A stretch of DNA of 64,000 nucleotides from the NCBI GenBank assembly GCA_017591395.1, contig WEDG01001406.1, forward strand, positions 62,001-126,000. Reading direction: 5' to 3'. Below, piece by piece: positions 47,161 to 59,129 of this stretch. Position 1 is the stretch's first letter. The number at the start of each line of letters is the position of its first letter. A program made the translations under genes and the position numbers. The DNA comes from Schistocephalus solidus. Its lineage: Eukaryota; Platyhelminthes; Cestoda; Diphyllobothriidea; Diphyllobothriidae. Under the pieces are notes generated by a model. It worked only from the letters and a program-made list of their open reading frames with translations, had not been told where the DNA came from and searched no databases.

Positions 47161-48556
47161 GGCTGCACAGATATTTGGTTTTATATCACATAATTTCTTC
47201 TTTCCGGAAATAAAATTAAGACTGTGCTGCATGTTTGTTCTTCGCATCCTTGAATACTGCTGTTTCCTTTTTGAACTGATGAACGCCTCTAACCGCAGTA
47301 AGATTGAAAATGTTCAGAGGGTTTTTACTCGATGACTATTTTCTCGTGTTGGATCCAGTATCTCTTCTAAGGTAGATGTAAGTTAGCAAACATTAAATTT
47401 CTGTGGTTAAGAAGACTCGAAGCTAGCTTCTGCTTCCTGTTTCACGTTAACTCTAGCCCTAATCTCTCACGAGTTAACGCGCTCACTCCGCTAGATAGAC
47501 CTTATGCCACTCGTAATTCTTCTATGATAATTTCACCGCCACTTAGCTCCACAAATAACCGTTTTCAGTTTTTTGCCTCCAAATATGCTTTGATTTGGAA
47601 TAATCTTCCACTAGAAGTTAGGTTTTTATCTACATTTGCGATTTTCAAAACTAAATTAGGCAGGCATTGTTCTTCGGAAGATATACAGTTCATATTGTCT
47701 GTTTCCTTCACAAACTCACAAATTTTAGATTTTGAAAATGGTCCTCCTGGTATTTGAGGCAGTTCCCTTGACATTATATTGGTTTCTTAATTTGTTTCCA
47801 TTATCCATTAAAGAGTCAATCTTCGCAGTCACTTTTTCGCCTGCTCTTTTCAACTTTCCTTGCCAACTCTTGACAACCTTGACACTTTCCTCCAATAATG
47901 CAACTCTGTCGTTGGTCTCCGGGATCTGTTAGTGAAAGAAGTCGGTTCTGATTTTTTCGCCTCTTTGTTGATGGACTATGCAGTCAGCAAAGTCGCATCT
48001 CATTGATGATCTCGTGATATCTACTTTCTACTCTTCGTTTCGACCCCGCTGTCAATGATGTGTTCCTCCTCTCTCACCTCCTTGGTTGTTTGAATCAGCT
48101 GCTCTGGCTGTTATATTAACTCTTACCTGACAAGGAGCTTTCCGATCCCTCATTCGTTGCCAGTAACATCACAGTTCTATTTCCCATTACATTGAACCAA
48201 TCCCATCAACTCTAGCTATTACGTTTTTAGTGAAGCAGTTTTTTCTCCTAGTTTTTTTTTAAATTGGTGGCTCTCCGAACTCCGCCCCCGAGTTAACCGT
48301 AGGAGTTTTTTCACTGGTTCATTCCTTGTTCACTGTGTATTCCAAAGATTGTTGACTATTGTTTTAAACATGGCGTTTTGTTCTGAATCGGATATGCCTA
48401 CCCTACTTCTTATTTCTGCTGCTCATTTGGCTGTTCACATAAAGCATTTAGTATCCGCTCTGTATTTATTTATCCCATGATACTAATTTTGTAATGATGG
48501 GGCCCTCTGGGCCTTTAATATACAATTTAATATTTTTATTATAATTCCGCATTGTG
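47161..48556 (+). mobile_element. family B' LINE, second part of the split plus-strand copy
   Basis: Resumes directly with the residues AAQIFGFISHNFFFPEIKLR that follow LTPHA in B-type RTs, then ILEYCCFLFELMNASN(R)SKIENVQRVFTR and the thumb. A 77-codon frame (47,524-47,757) has FQFFASKYALIWNNLPLEVR. The 3' UTR has the hairpin (48,235-48,316) and a conserved end (48,340-48,550) shared with 29,884-30,074. Confidence 0.82.
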
Positions 48557-48967
48557 AATGAATTGAATTGTTGCCTGGAATTCTTGAACATCTTCAAATT
48601 TGCTGACATGACCCATTTCAGAGGCCACCAATTGAAACTGCACATCCAGCAGGCTAGACTGAATGTGCGCAAGTTTTCCTTCTCTGTCAGAGTGGTTACA
48701 CCATGCAATGCCCTCACTGAAGACGTTGTGATGTCAACATCACTGGAAAGATTTAAAAGGAACCTTGACAATTTTATGTTCCAAAACGAGCCGGAGCGAT
48801 GAGAAATTTATCTTTACCCTCGAGAGTCACGCACCACTTGTCATATTTTATGATCGCCTTTGAACTTTTGCAACCTACATTGTATCCTTGTATACCGCAC
48901 TTAATGTCAAATTACAAATAGGGTACTCAGAGGCCCATGCCCATTTCCCTCAATAAAGTGAATTGAA
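48557..48967 (+). mobile_element. family D LINE, C-terminal end and tail (second part)
   Basis: The frame 48,554-48,802 encodes FKFADMTHFRGHQLKLHIQQ and ARLNVRKFSFSVRVVTPCNA, ending FMFQNEPER. This is the end of D ORF2, continuing the piece broken at 41,774. The 3' UTR closes with tcaataaagtgaattgaatt at about 48,951-48,966. Confidence 0.82.
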
Positions 48968-49492
48968 TTAAATCTCAGGAGCGATCAGGTGATCCTTCTT
49001 TAATTTTGAGGAAGAGCTTTTTGGGCACGTTTTTGGAACCTTTTTCCGGCCGGTGATGGAATATTACTTTCAGGTGTGGCGCCCCTGGACGAAGCATGAA
49101 TGCGCTCTGCTGGGGAAATTTTAACAGAGGGCAACGAATCTAGTCAGTGGATTGTAATGCTTACCCTATGAGTGTCGACTAGAAAGACTAAAACATTTTC
49201 CTCTCTCTTATAGACACTACAGAGGGGGTATGATCTTAGTCTTCAAACTTGTCAGAGGAGCCGATTGTGCACGTCAACTGGCCGATTTTTGTAATTTGGC
49301 AAACATGGCAAATCTTCGAGGTCACCAACACAAACTGAAGACAAACCACACCAAACTTGAAGTGGGGGCAAACTTCTTTCCCACCGGGTGATTGAAGAAT
49401 TGAATAAACTGTATACTTCGGTTGTTCAGGCTGAGAGCGTTGCCATGTTTAAAAGAAGACTTGGTGAATTTTTACTTGAAGAACATTTTTTT
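48968..49492 (+). mobile_element. family C LINE, second part of the split copy
   Basis: Begins at the codon where 38,972 stopped (ISGAIR..FFNFEEELFG-like), then FRPVMEYYFQVWRPWTKHEC, the conserved (Y)RGGMILVFKLVRGADCARQ and GHQHKLKTNHTKLEVGANFF blocks. It ends with VVQAESVAMFKRRLGEFLLE at 49,420-49,480. Broken at about 49,492 by family A copy A3; the last C piece is at 54,183. Confidence 0.8.
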
Positions 49493-52400
49493 AAATTAAT
49501 TAATTATTTATTTATTGCCAGTTTACAGGCAGGGTCAAAAGGGATAAACAGTAGGGGTCAAGCTGATAGTGAAAAAAACTCCTGATCGTTCTTTATAGGG
49601 TTTTTAGGAGAAGAAACTGCAGGTAATTTAACGGATTACAGTTCAGGACAGGGAAGTATTGACACAGGTGCACGGTGTAGTACTTCTCCTTTCATTGTTG
49701 TAAATCAGGTATTCTTTACTAGCAGCAGGTATGCCGGCGAACGGCTGCTCGCTGTCGACTGAGGAATAAACCGATTACGGACTGCAGAGCCAGCAATATG
49801 GCCTTCAGCATGAAGTCCGGCACCGGATTCACAGTCTATGGACGCCATCAGAACGGAAGAGAGGTTCCAGAGAATCAGCACCCAAAATTCGAGGAAGGTG
49901 TCCTGAATGTAGAAAACTAGTTACAGCTCTCGTAAACAAAGGAAAGTTTTGCTAAATTTTCATACTTCTGGTTAGTTTATTCCAGATTGCTATAGCGTTT
50001 ACCGAAAAAAAAACTGTCGTTATATAACTGTGCGTGCCAAAGGAAGAAATAAAAATACATCTTGATGACTGGTACACCGAGAGTGGTCGAGCTGCCTCAG
50101 GGATGTAAGGGGTTAAAGGTAAAACTGTTTAAAGTTTGAACAGTAAAATAGTCCCTTCTGTAATCTACGAAGCCCCAACGGGTGGAGGCTTGTCAGTTCA
50201 CAGCGTTGTTGGTAGGACAGGTTTCTGTGCTCTGAAGTGAAAACTCTTTTAGTAAAGAAGTGCTGGATTGCTTCTATCTTCCTTCTTTCACTTGTGTGCA
50301 GAAGGCTAAAAAAACGAGCAGTATTCCAGACTAGGTCTGACATAAATTTTATAAAGGCTGGTCCTAATATTGACAGTTTTAAAATTTGTGAGAATAAACC
50401 CAGTGGTTTGGCGTGCTTTCGAGACAATCAGGGCGCAGTGCTCTGACAGATTAAGACTACTAGAATATGATATGTCCAGATCCTTTATAACCCCGTGCAA
50501 ATTTAGTTCATGACCGTCTATGCTTAGATGAGGCCGATGGTTGTCACCAATAACCATAACGGAGCACTTGGCCAAGAAAGTGAAAGGTGCCATGGGCGAC
50601 ACCACTGAACGAAGGCTTGAAGATCCTTTTTTATGAGCTCAAGCAAGATTTGGCGGTCAGCCGGTTTATATAGAAAGACAACTTTTAAATCATCAGCATA
50701 TATAAAGGGCCTACCATACTGAAAACAATAAGGAACATCGTTAACAAAAAGGCAAAAAGAAGCGGGCCGAGTACGCTACCTTGAATAATTCCACTCCTCA
50801 CGTGCATAAGGTTGGAGATAACATCGGAAATTTTAACTCGCTGTGCACAAGCATTCAAACAGAAGGATATTAGGTTCAGAGGCTTTTTACCTATGCCGAA
50901 GGAGGTAAGTTTCAGCAGGAAGAGATCATGGTCAACACGGTCAAAATCTTTAGCGAAGTCGAAATAAACGGTGTAGATTACAAAACCACTATCTCTAGAT
51001 TGACGCTTATGATCAAATTAAGAGAGCTGGCAGGTGTTACAGGATCTTTTTTCGAGAAACCCATGCTGAGCCGCATTAAGAAGGTTATTCGCTGTTAGGT
51101 GACGCATCAGATTGTCTTTAATCAAGGGCTTCTGGCAGTGTATTTATTGGCCTAAAGTCGTCAAATGACGTAGGTCGGTCGTGTTTGGGTATAGATTGTA
51201 TGTGCGATTCCTTCCATAAAATAGGGAAAGTTACACTTTCAAGAGCAAGATTAAAAATCTTATACAGAATTTACGGAATTATATCGTTCGAATTTGCCTT
51301 TAGAACGCTGACCAGGATGCCATCTGGTCCAGGACTTTAAGATTGACGAGAACACCGAATGGCTACGGTCACGTCCCAGAGGGCAAAGGTTATGTTTTCG
51401 AGGACGTTACTGGTCCAAACCCGGATTTCTGGAAAGGAGGCGACCGAATGTTCACTAAAAGTTCTGGACAAGAACGCATTGAAGCTATCAGCCATCAACT
51501 TAGCGTCAGCTATGGGGTTTCCAAAAGCGTCTCGAAAAACAGGGTGCTGCGTTTTTCTCTGCGCTTTTGCCGTGCGCGAAAAGAGTTTTGGAACATTTAA
51601 CGAAGGGTTTTCGGCAAAGTTAAACTCTTCAGCTAGTCGTTTGTCTTCAGAGAGCCTCTTAGCCTGTTCAAAGATTTGTTAGATCAAGGGCAGGATGGAA
51701 GTGTCATTTAGTAGATGAAAACGACGTGAGAGTCTACGCAGTCTACGGCGGTAAAGATAAAGGGATGTAGACTTCATCCTTGACATTAATCATTTTCTTA
51801 CGGGAACAAAACGAGAAATGAGTGAACCTAGAACTTGGTAGAATGTATCAGTACAAATATTTACATCCAAACATAGAAAGAAGTTAGTCCAATCGTGGGA
51901 ATTAAGATGTGTTAGTAATTTGCCCATATTTGCTGATCAGAAATCATTGAAAAAAACAATATTTTTTAGAAAACGTTTCACCAGCCTCGATTTCCAGTGA
52001 AGAAAGAACTTTAGCATGGTCTGAACTTCCAAGTGGGTCTTAAGGTGAAACTGACAATGGCTGAAAACCTCTGCAGAAATGAGATCAAGTATGTTTGATC
52101 CTCGGGTGGGAAAATTAACTACCTGGCCCTACATGCCAGTATCTATTGCCTCAAGCAAGTTTTCGAACTTTGCAGGACCGGAAGGTGGAAACCAATGAAC
52201 TTCAGAAAGATTGAAGTCACCTGCAATCAAGCAGTACTTCAGATTTAGGTCAACTGCGGCATCAATGGCTGTGAGAGATGAAGGTCGTAATCCTCGCTTG
52301 CGTTTTGGGGGCGATAGACACAACCAACGAGTAAAGAGTAGTTGTCTTTTAGAACTACTCGGAGCCAACAGCTCTCTTTTACTGCGGTAAATTGTCTCTG

Positions 52401-54182
52401 TAACTATTACATTGTCGGGGCGGTAGACGAAAACCAGAGTCTGGAGCAAAGGCATCTTATTAAGCAGAGATCTGGCATTTAGGACGAGTATTTTAAGCAG
52501 GCACGTTTTCAGTTTCTGAAACGGGAAAGTTAGGCTGTCAGAATGACTGCCTTCGGCCAAAGAAATGCTCTTTTCACTTGAACTATCTGTACGTCCCTTA
52601 TTTTGAAATTTGCCTCGCCAGTGGTCTTTCGTGTTTCCAGTTCTATTATTAGCTGTCGCATTTTCATTTGCTCTTTCAGTCCATATTCCGGTTGAAAACA
52701 AACTTCAGAATTCGGACCCTGGAGGGTTGATTTTCTCTGTAGCAGGAGCTGTGCCTGTGTTTCGTTTTCCAAGATGATTTTAAGAGGTCTTGGTCGAGGA
52801 TTTGAATCGTTTGTTGACAGAGCCTTCCCTATTCTATATGCCTTGAGAATGTGAATGGACTCGCAGTCCGTTAGCAACGTTTTTGCATACAATTGAAGGA
52901 GTTCCAAATCATGTTTTACTTGCTCCTTCTGAATTACTGACGCTGACTGAGGAACGCCCTGTATGATAACATTATGTTTTTGATTCAATTGAGTGCCCGT
53001 TCGCAACTCAGATCTTTCAACCGAGTGAGTACTTGTAACCAGTTCACTTGGTCCGATAGGTCAAGATTAACCGGGTGTTGGGCTGGCTGGAGCCAAATCC
53101 CTGCACGAGTTGTTCTTCTTAGACATTTTCCTCTTTGACTTTACAAACTCGCCAACCTCTTCAACTTCGAATGTTGGTGCAACGTCCACCAGCGATGTAT
53201 CGATGGGCGGTAAAGCCAGATTAATGCTGATGCTACCCGAACTAAGTACTGGTGGAGTGGAGCAAGGACTTGATGGGGCTCCCTTCGGAAGTAGTGATAA
53301 TTCATCTGGTTTACCGGGTTCAGCAATCGTGATATGTTCAATGTGACATGTATGTAAGCTTGGAGAAGCTATATGTGAATATGAATTTCGCTTTTTGGTA
53401 GGTTTATTACGAACAGGAGCTTTTTTAACAGTTGGGCAAGATATAGAGTTTTTTAAGTTATCTATTTTTTGTCTTAGATTGCTTATTTTCCTGCTCCATC
53501 CCTGAGAATTTCTGCAGGAGGCTGAAACACCCCATACAAGTTTCGTCTTCGTAAGCTACATTAGTTAAGCTTACTTTATTTTTACTCCGTTTAGCGGGAA
53601 GTGAAAAAATAGCAGAATAATGATAGTTACAACTGTTTTCTGCTTGTCCATTAACTTGATTAACAAGGTCCCCAGCCAATATGGCCAAGTGGGTAGAGGT
53701 GCCGATAGAAGGTCACAAGCAATTTTGTGGTGCAGATTCGAAACAATTTTTTGTGACAATAAACTTACGGAACTTGAGTTTTGCATGTTAGAATTGCCAC
53801 AAAATTAACAGAGAGTCAGTTAGGATATTCAACAATAATAATATGAAAATATAAGTACTCAGCCTTTAGTTTGAGCCCCTTCCGCGATTAAAAGCAAATG
53901 CAGGGAGCACACAGCTGGCATGAGTTTTAGAAATCAGCAAAGATCGAGGCTATCAATTCCAGATGAAATCAATCATCGGGCAGGGAAGAATCTTCAGCAG
54001 TAGAATTTTGTTTTTTTCAAACCTCAGACTCCTTACGTCCAAGTCGCAATTTACGAACTCAGGGGAATATATAGACAATTCTTTAATAATTTTCCAGCAC
54101 CGTGTTTTCTACACTGAGGTAGAGACTAAAAACTCGTGGGCTCTAGGGACTTGAAGTTGGAAACAAATTTCCAAAGACGCGC
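49493..54182 (-). mobile_element. family A LINE, longest copy A3 (minus strand, 4.7 kb)
   Basis: From the 3' end: taaa-type tail at 49,497-49,515, hairpin (49,568-49,620), RT C-terminus (50,113-50,605), RT (to about 51,700), EN (about 52,130-52,500, LKYCLIAGDFNLSEVHWF), and ORF1 (52,530-53,786). A 5' UTR of about 350 bp reaches 54,182. It is the only A copy with a complete-looking 5' end, so it defines the family length. Both sides rejoin family C sequence. Confidence 0.85.
52530..53786 (-). pseudogene. family A ORF1 (copy A3)
   Basis: N-terminal frame from 53,786 (MQNSSSVSLLSQKIVSNLHH). A 76-codon frame from 53,688 carries NVAYEDETCMGCFSLLQKFS. A longer frame 53,006-52,530 carries MRTGTQLNQKHNVIIQGVPQ, ESIHILKAYRIGKALS and RPRPLKIILENETQAQLLLQ. 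The CMGC motif followed by a helical stretch and then an RRM-like block is shared with copy A1. Frame breaks separate the parts. Confidence 0.75.
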
Positions 54183-54325
54183 CAAAGTCTACACCAATGA
54201 CCCATATACTATAACGATATCACCGTTTAACAATTGTATATTTTGCTAGCGTCTATCTGTAAATATGGTTTTCACAGGCTCTGCCTATCTCCCTTATATA
54301 TACGGAATTACACTGAATTACTCAA
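54183..54325 (+). mobile_element. family C LINE, 3' UTR and tail (third part)
   Basis: Nearly matches 29,070-29,205: tttgctagcgtctatctgta, then ggctctgcctatctccctta. It ends in the family C tandem tail (ttacactgaattactc). It restores the C copy broken at 49,492. Confidence 0.85.
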
Positions 54326-56022
54326 TCTATTAAGTGACGATTGCCCTTTTATTCTTTGCCTGAATTACTGTTGTGCCATCGTAAACTTAGAAGCTTGACC
54401 TATTCGGGGAGAATTTGCCTATTTTTTTTACTATGAAATCATTTTGTGGGCTGAGTCCTGGTATACTACTTGATCCCTTTTATCAACTATCCTTGACGTG
54501 AGATACCGCCCTAGTTAGCATAATAAAAGATCAAATTATGCTTAAAGTGAAATGGTCATTTTTATATCGCATTCTTCTTTGAAACCATGCGCGAGAACGC
54601 TTAAACAGGTTGAATTTGTAACGGCCTCTCAGGCCTGCATTTTTGCATTTTTTTGATTAAGTGAGCGCGAGGACTTCGAGGTTCATATGGATAATGTGTA
54701 GAGTCTCTGCAGAGTCGGTCCCCATGGTGGTATCTCCCAGCTCCACCCTCCATATTGTGCTGTTATCAGGACATATTGGTTCTCTGAAGACGCTACAGGT
54801 TGCTTCCTCTCTCTCTGGTGGCAGTCTTCAGCCCCACCTTCCCTATTTTATAGTGCTTGCTGGAAAGACCATACAAAGTCCGTTGGTTTGTATTGCCTTC
54901 ATTATACTGTATTTATTATTGTACGGTTGGAATGGTATGTACGAATTCGACAGGGATTACCTCACGAAGGAAAATAAAAGGGTCAAAGAGTACTGAATCG
55001 AACCTGAATTCGGAGTACAGATCTGATAGAGGAGCGACAAGCTGACGCAAAGGACTAGTGTATGACAACTATACTCTTGGAGGCTAGGGGGTTGTTCACT
55101 CGGATTAAATCCACTATTAATTTAGTGAGGAAATATTTTGGGCTTATTTTCAGTTTGCTGAATAACTCTTGCTTCATAGTTCTTCCTTGCCAGATGGATC
55201 AATTTTTGACTCTATTTCGCTGGTGACGAAACCCCTCAAGGTAGTCAATGTTAAATATTATTGAAGGGTAACTGGCATTGCCTCTGATGACTCAGTTCCC
55301 CTGAATATTTCCCATTTTTAGTTCTCTTTCTTACTGCCTGTTAAGTGCTCTTTTGAACTTGGCATGGTGACTAGTCGTTTTTTTATAACTTCGGTGGGCA
55401 GAAGCGCCCAATCAGATCTATAGAGGCCGTCTTAGAAGATATACCGTCATTCTTTCGATCCCCCTCGAGCAAACAGTCCCAATTTATGGACATTAATAGG
55501 TTTTTCATCATATTAAAATCTGCCTTCCATATATTTCTTTTGTCTTCTTTACCCTTCTTATGTTGAGACTAAATGGGTGATCCCACAGTAGTGTAGTATG
55601 GCCACTCTTCAATAAAAATACACTTCGTGAAAGTTAGCGAATTCTTTCGTTAAAAAAATAAGTACAACCAATTGGCTCTTTTTTTCTCATTAACGCCCAA
55701 TCGTGGCTTAAACTTTTAGACCAGAGGATGTTCCAGAAAGGGGTCTATTAGCTTACAGTCAAATTAAGTTGGGGCATCGTCAAATGTCAAATTTAATCAG
55801 TATCATGCGGGTGCATTGAAAGCTCAAGCAATAAGAAATTGAGGGATAACCATTTCCTTGGCAAAGTGGAGGAGTAAGTCATCAGCTGCATTCAGATGGT
55901 TTTGTAGTTTGTATACCGTCAGGCATAGTATATTATGTGACTAATTTTTTATCTAGATAAATTCATATTCAAAGATGAGGGAGTGCGCTCGTTCGAACCA
56001 AAAGATACCTGTCCTTTATTTA
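54326..56022 (-). mobile_element. family D LINE, EN end and EN-RT linker of the outermost copy
   Basis: Reading leftward from 56,022, across frameshifts: KDRYLLVRTSALPHL, AADDLLLHFAKEMVIPQFLI, then A.AFNAPA in place of GDFNAP (about 55,790-55,830), FDCKLIDPFLEHPLV and INWDCLLEGDRKNDGISSKT (about 55,440-55,490). These fit the D copy at 39.5-40.1 kb (EN end and FNW linker). About 600-700 bp between roughly 54,400 and 55,040 have no counterpart there and may be a further insertion. The end cgtcacttaatag (complement of 54,329-54,341) fits the codons just before GFEIS at 37,888. Confidence 0.6.
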
Positions 56023-58272
56023 TTTATTTATATATTGCCAGTTTACAAGCAAGGTCACAAAAAATATATACAGTAGAGGGTTAAGCTGACAGTGAAAAAA
56101 ACTCCTGATCGTTGTTTCAGGTGTTTTCAGGAGAAAAAACTGCAGCTTATTGAGTAATTACAGTTCAGGACAGGGAAGCGTTGACAAAGGTGTCCGGTGA
56201 ATAACTTCTCCATTTAGTGTTATGGATCCGGTATTCTGCACCAGCAGGTATATCAGCGAGCTGCTGTTCCCTGTCGATGGAGAAATAAGCCGATTGAGGT
56301 CTGCAGAGCCAGCCATATTGCCCTCAGCATGAAGTCCGACACAGGATTCAGAGTCCGTGAACGCCACCAGAACCGAAGAGAGCTTCCACAGAGTCAGCAC
56401 CCAAAAGTTTTGGAAGGTGTATTGAATGTAGAAAACTAGTGACAGCTCTCGTAAACAAGGGATAGCTTTGCTGAATTTTTATACTTCTGGGTAGCTTATT
56501 CCAGATTGCTGTAGCGTTTACAGAAAAAATGTTGTTATTTAACTGTGCGTGCCAAAGGAAGAAATAAAATACATCTCGATGACTGGTGCGCCGAGAGTGG
56601 TCGAGCTGCCTCAGAGATATAAAAGGGTTGAATGTACAACTGTTTAAAAGTTTGAACAGTTTAAATAGTCCCTTCTGTAATCAGCGAATCCCCAGCGGGT
56701 CAAGGCTTGTAAGCTCACAGCGTTTTTGGTAGGACAGGTTTCGGTGTTCTGAATAGAAAACTCTTTATGTCAATAAGTGCTGGACTGATTTTATCTTCGT
56801 TCGTTCACTAGCGTGCAGAAGGCTAAATAAAACCGAGCAGTATTCCAGGCTAGGCCTGACATACATTTTATAGAGGCTGGTTCTAATTTTGACGGTTTTG
56901 AAATTACTGAGAATAAACCCAGTAGTTTGGCGTGCTTTCGAGACAATCAGTGCGCGGTGCTCTGACACATTAAGACTACTAGAATATGATATGCCCAGAT
57001 CCTTTATAACTCCGGGCACATTTAAGGTCGTGACCGTCTACGCTTAGGTGGGGCTGATGGTTGTCGCCAATAACCATAACGGAGCACTTGTGCCAATAAA
57101 GTGAAAGGTGCTATGTGCGACACCTCCGAGCGAAGGCCTGAAGATCCTTATTCAAGAGCTCAAGCACGATGTTGCGATCGACCGGTTTATATCGATAGAC
57201 AACTTTTAAATCGTCAGCGTACATAAAGGGCCTACCATACTGAAAACAATCAGGAACATCGTTGACAAAGAGGCAAAATGGAAGCGGGCCGAGCACGCTG
57301 CACTGAATAACTCTGCTCCTCACATGCGTGGGGTTGGAGATAACATCAAAATTTTAATCCGTTGTGCGAGAGCATTGAAATAGGGAAATATTAAGTTCAG
57401 AAGCTTGTTACCTGTGCCGAAGGAGGCAAGTTTCAGCAGTAGGAGATCAAAGTTAACACGATCAAAAGCCTTGGTGAAATCGACGTAAACGGTGTAAATG
57501 GCAAAACCGCTGTCTCTAGATTGTAGCACATGATCAAAGAAAGAGAGCTGGCAAGTGTCACAATACCTTTTTCGAGAAAATCATGCTGAGCCGCATTAAG
57601 TAGGTTATTCTCTCTCAGGTGACGCATCATCTTGTCTTTGATCAAGTCTCTAAGATCTTCGAGACTGCTGGTAGTGTATTTATTGGCCTAAAGTCGTCAA
57701 ATGACGTAGGTCGGCCGTGTATGGGTATAGGTTGTATGTGCGATTCCTTCCATAAAATAGGGAAAGTTACACTTTCAAGAGCAAGATAAAATATCTTATA
57801 CAGAAGGGACGGAAATATATCGTTTGCATCCGCCTTTAGAACGCTGACTGGGACGCCATCTTGTCCAGGACTGTAAGATTGACGAAAACGCCGAATGGCT
57901 ACGGTCACGTCCCAGAGGGTAAAAGTTATGGTTTCGAGGACGTTACCGGTCCAAACCCGGATGTAAGGAAAGGGCGTGACAGTATGTTCACTAAAGAGTT
58001 CTAGACAATAAAGCACTGAAGCTATCAGCGGTCAACTAAGCGTGAGCTATAGGGTTTCCTAACGCATCTCGAAGTACGGGGTGCTGCGTTTTTTTTATCT
58101 GCGATTTTACTGTGCGCGAAAAGAGCTTCGCAACATTTAAGGGTTTTCGGCAAAGTTAACCTCATCAGCTAGTCGTTTTTCGTCTGACAGCCTCTTAGCC
58201 TCTTCAAAGATTTGTTGGATCAAGGGCAGGACGGAATTGTCGTTTTGTAGATGAAAACGACGGATAGAGTCT
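56023..58272 (-). mobile_element. family A LINE copy A4, main part (minus strand)
   Basis: taaa-type tail at 56,023-56,040, hairpin 56,090-56,143, then RT from C- to N-terminus: VRPSLEYCSVLFSLLHASE, MYADDLKVVYRYK at about 57,205-57,240, YVDFTKAFDRVN (57,470-57,500), GQDGVPVSVLKADANDIFP. It stops at agagtct (58,266-58,272), which is where the RTE insertion begins. A 17-bp remnant of its 5' end lies at 61,407-61,423. Confidence 0.85.
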
Positions 58273-58309
58273 GGCAGTTCGACCGTCGATTTCGACGAGG
58301 TCCACCGTA

Positions 58310-59050
58310 TGCTCCACACCAGGTGGTGCAGGGACGGTGACTTGCGCGTGAATTAGTTTTAAGTGATAGTAGCCTTGCGCTGCAGCTACCGCACTCTCTT
58401 CTCCTCCCCACCTGAGTCCGGTGTCAAGACAGAGTCAAGAAGACCGGAGATGGGAGAGGGCGCAGGTGGCTGGCGCGGCCTAAGCCACCCCTGGGCGTGC
58501 CACCACACCTGGCTCGGATCCCACGGAGTGGGAGTGCCATAAAGGCCACATTAAGAAGGAGCCATTGCAACCTGACTCTCAGTCCGCCAGTCAGCCACTC
58601 CACACAAAACACACATTGGGCTGACCACGCGGTCCGAGTTATCCCGTCAGTTGGCAACCTTCCAAGCCACGGCTTTTAGCGCACCGTGATAGTTTCAAGC
58701 GCGTCAGATTGTTTATAGTGAGGAAAATACGCTGAGCTCTCGACCTCATTCTCTCCCCCACCCCCACAATCAGACCACTGTCCGAGCCAGTCAGTTGCCT
58801 GATGTGGGAGTGGGCGCATTGGCTGACGGATCGGCGTACCCGTCTTCGCGCGCCACAGCACGACCTGGCCCCCATAACGCACACACCAGGATTCACAAAC
58901 TCAGGGGATATGGAGCAGCCATCGCCGTCTGACTCCCAGTTCACTGGTCAGCCACTCGACACACACAGCACATACACTGAGCCGACGGCGTGGTCTGGTG
59001 GAAGCGTCAGATTGGCAGACTTCCCAGCCACGGTTTCTAGGAAACCGTGA
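58310..59050 (-). repeat. two diverged tandem subunits in the RTE 3' UTR
   Basis: The stretch ending gccacggtttctaggaaacc (59,028-59,050 region) and the one ending gccacggcttttagcgcacc (58,670-58,690) are each preceded by matching blocks: gtcagccactc(g/c)acaca, then a (ct)gag.cgac...gtc run. The two copies are about 360 bp apart. Fragments at 4,190-4,632 and 16,980-17,225 carry only the 3' subunit. Confidence 0.6.
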
Positions 59051-59129
59051 TATACTGTGGTAAATGGTGATTGTGAGAGTGTTGTCGATGCATTGGTGTA
59101 GGTAGTGTGCGCTGATGTAGGTTAGCCTA

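Noticed and set aside
54661..55045. Two overlapping plus frames as a small membrane-protein gene
   Set aside because: No splice, start or family support and it lies within repeat territory; recorded only as an unexplained insertion.
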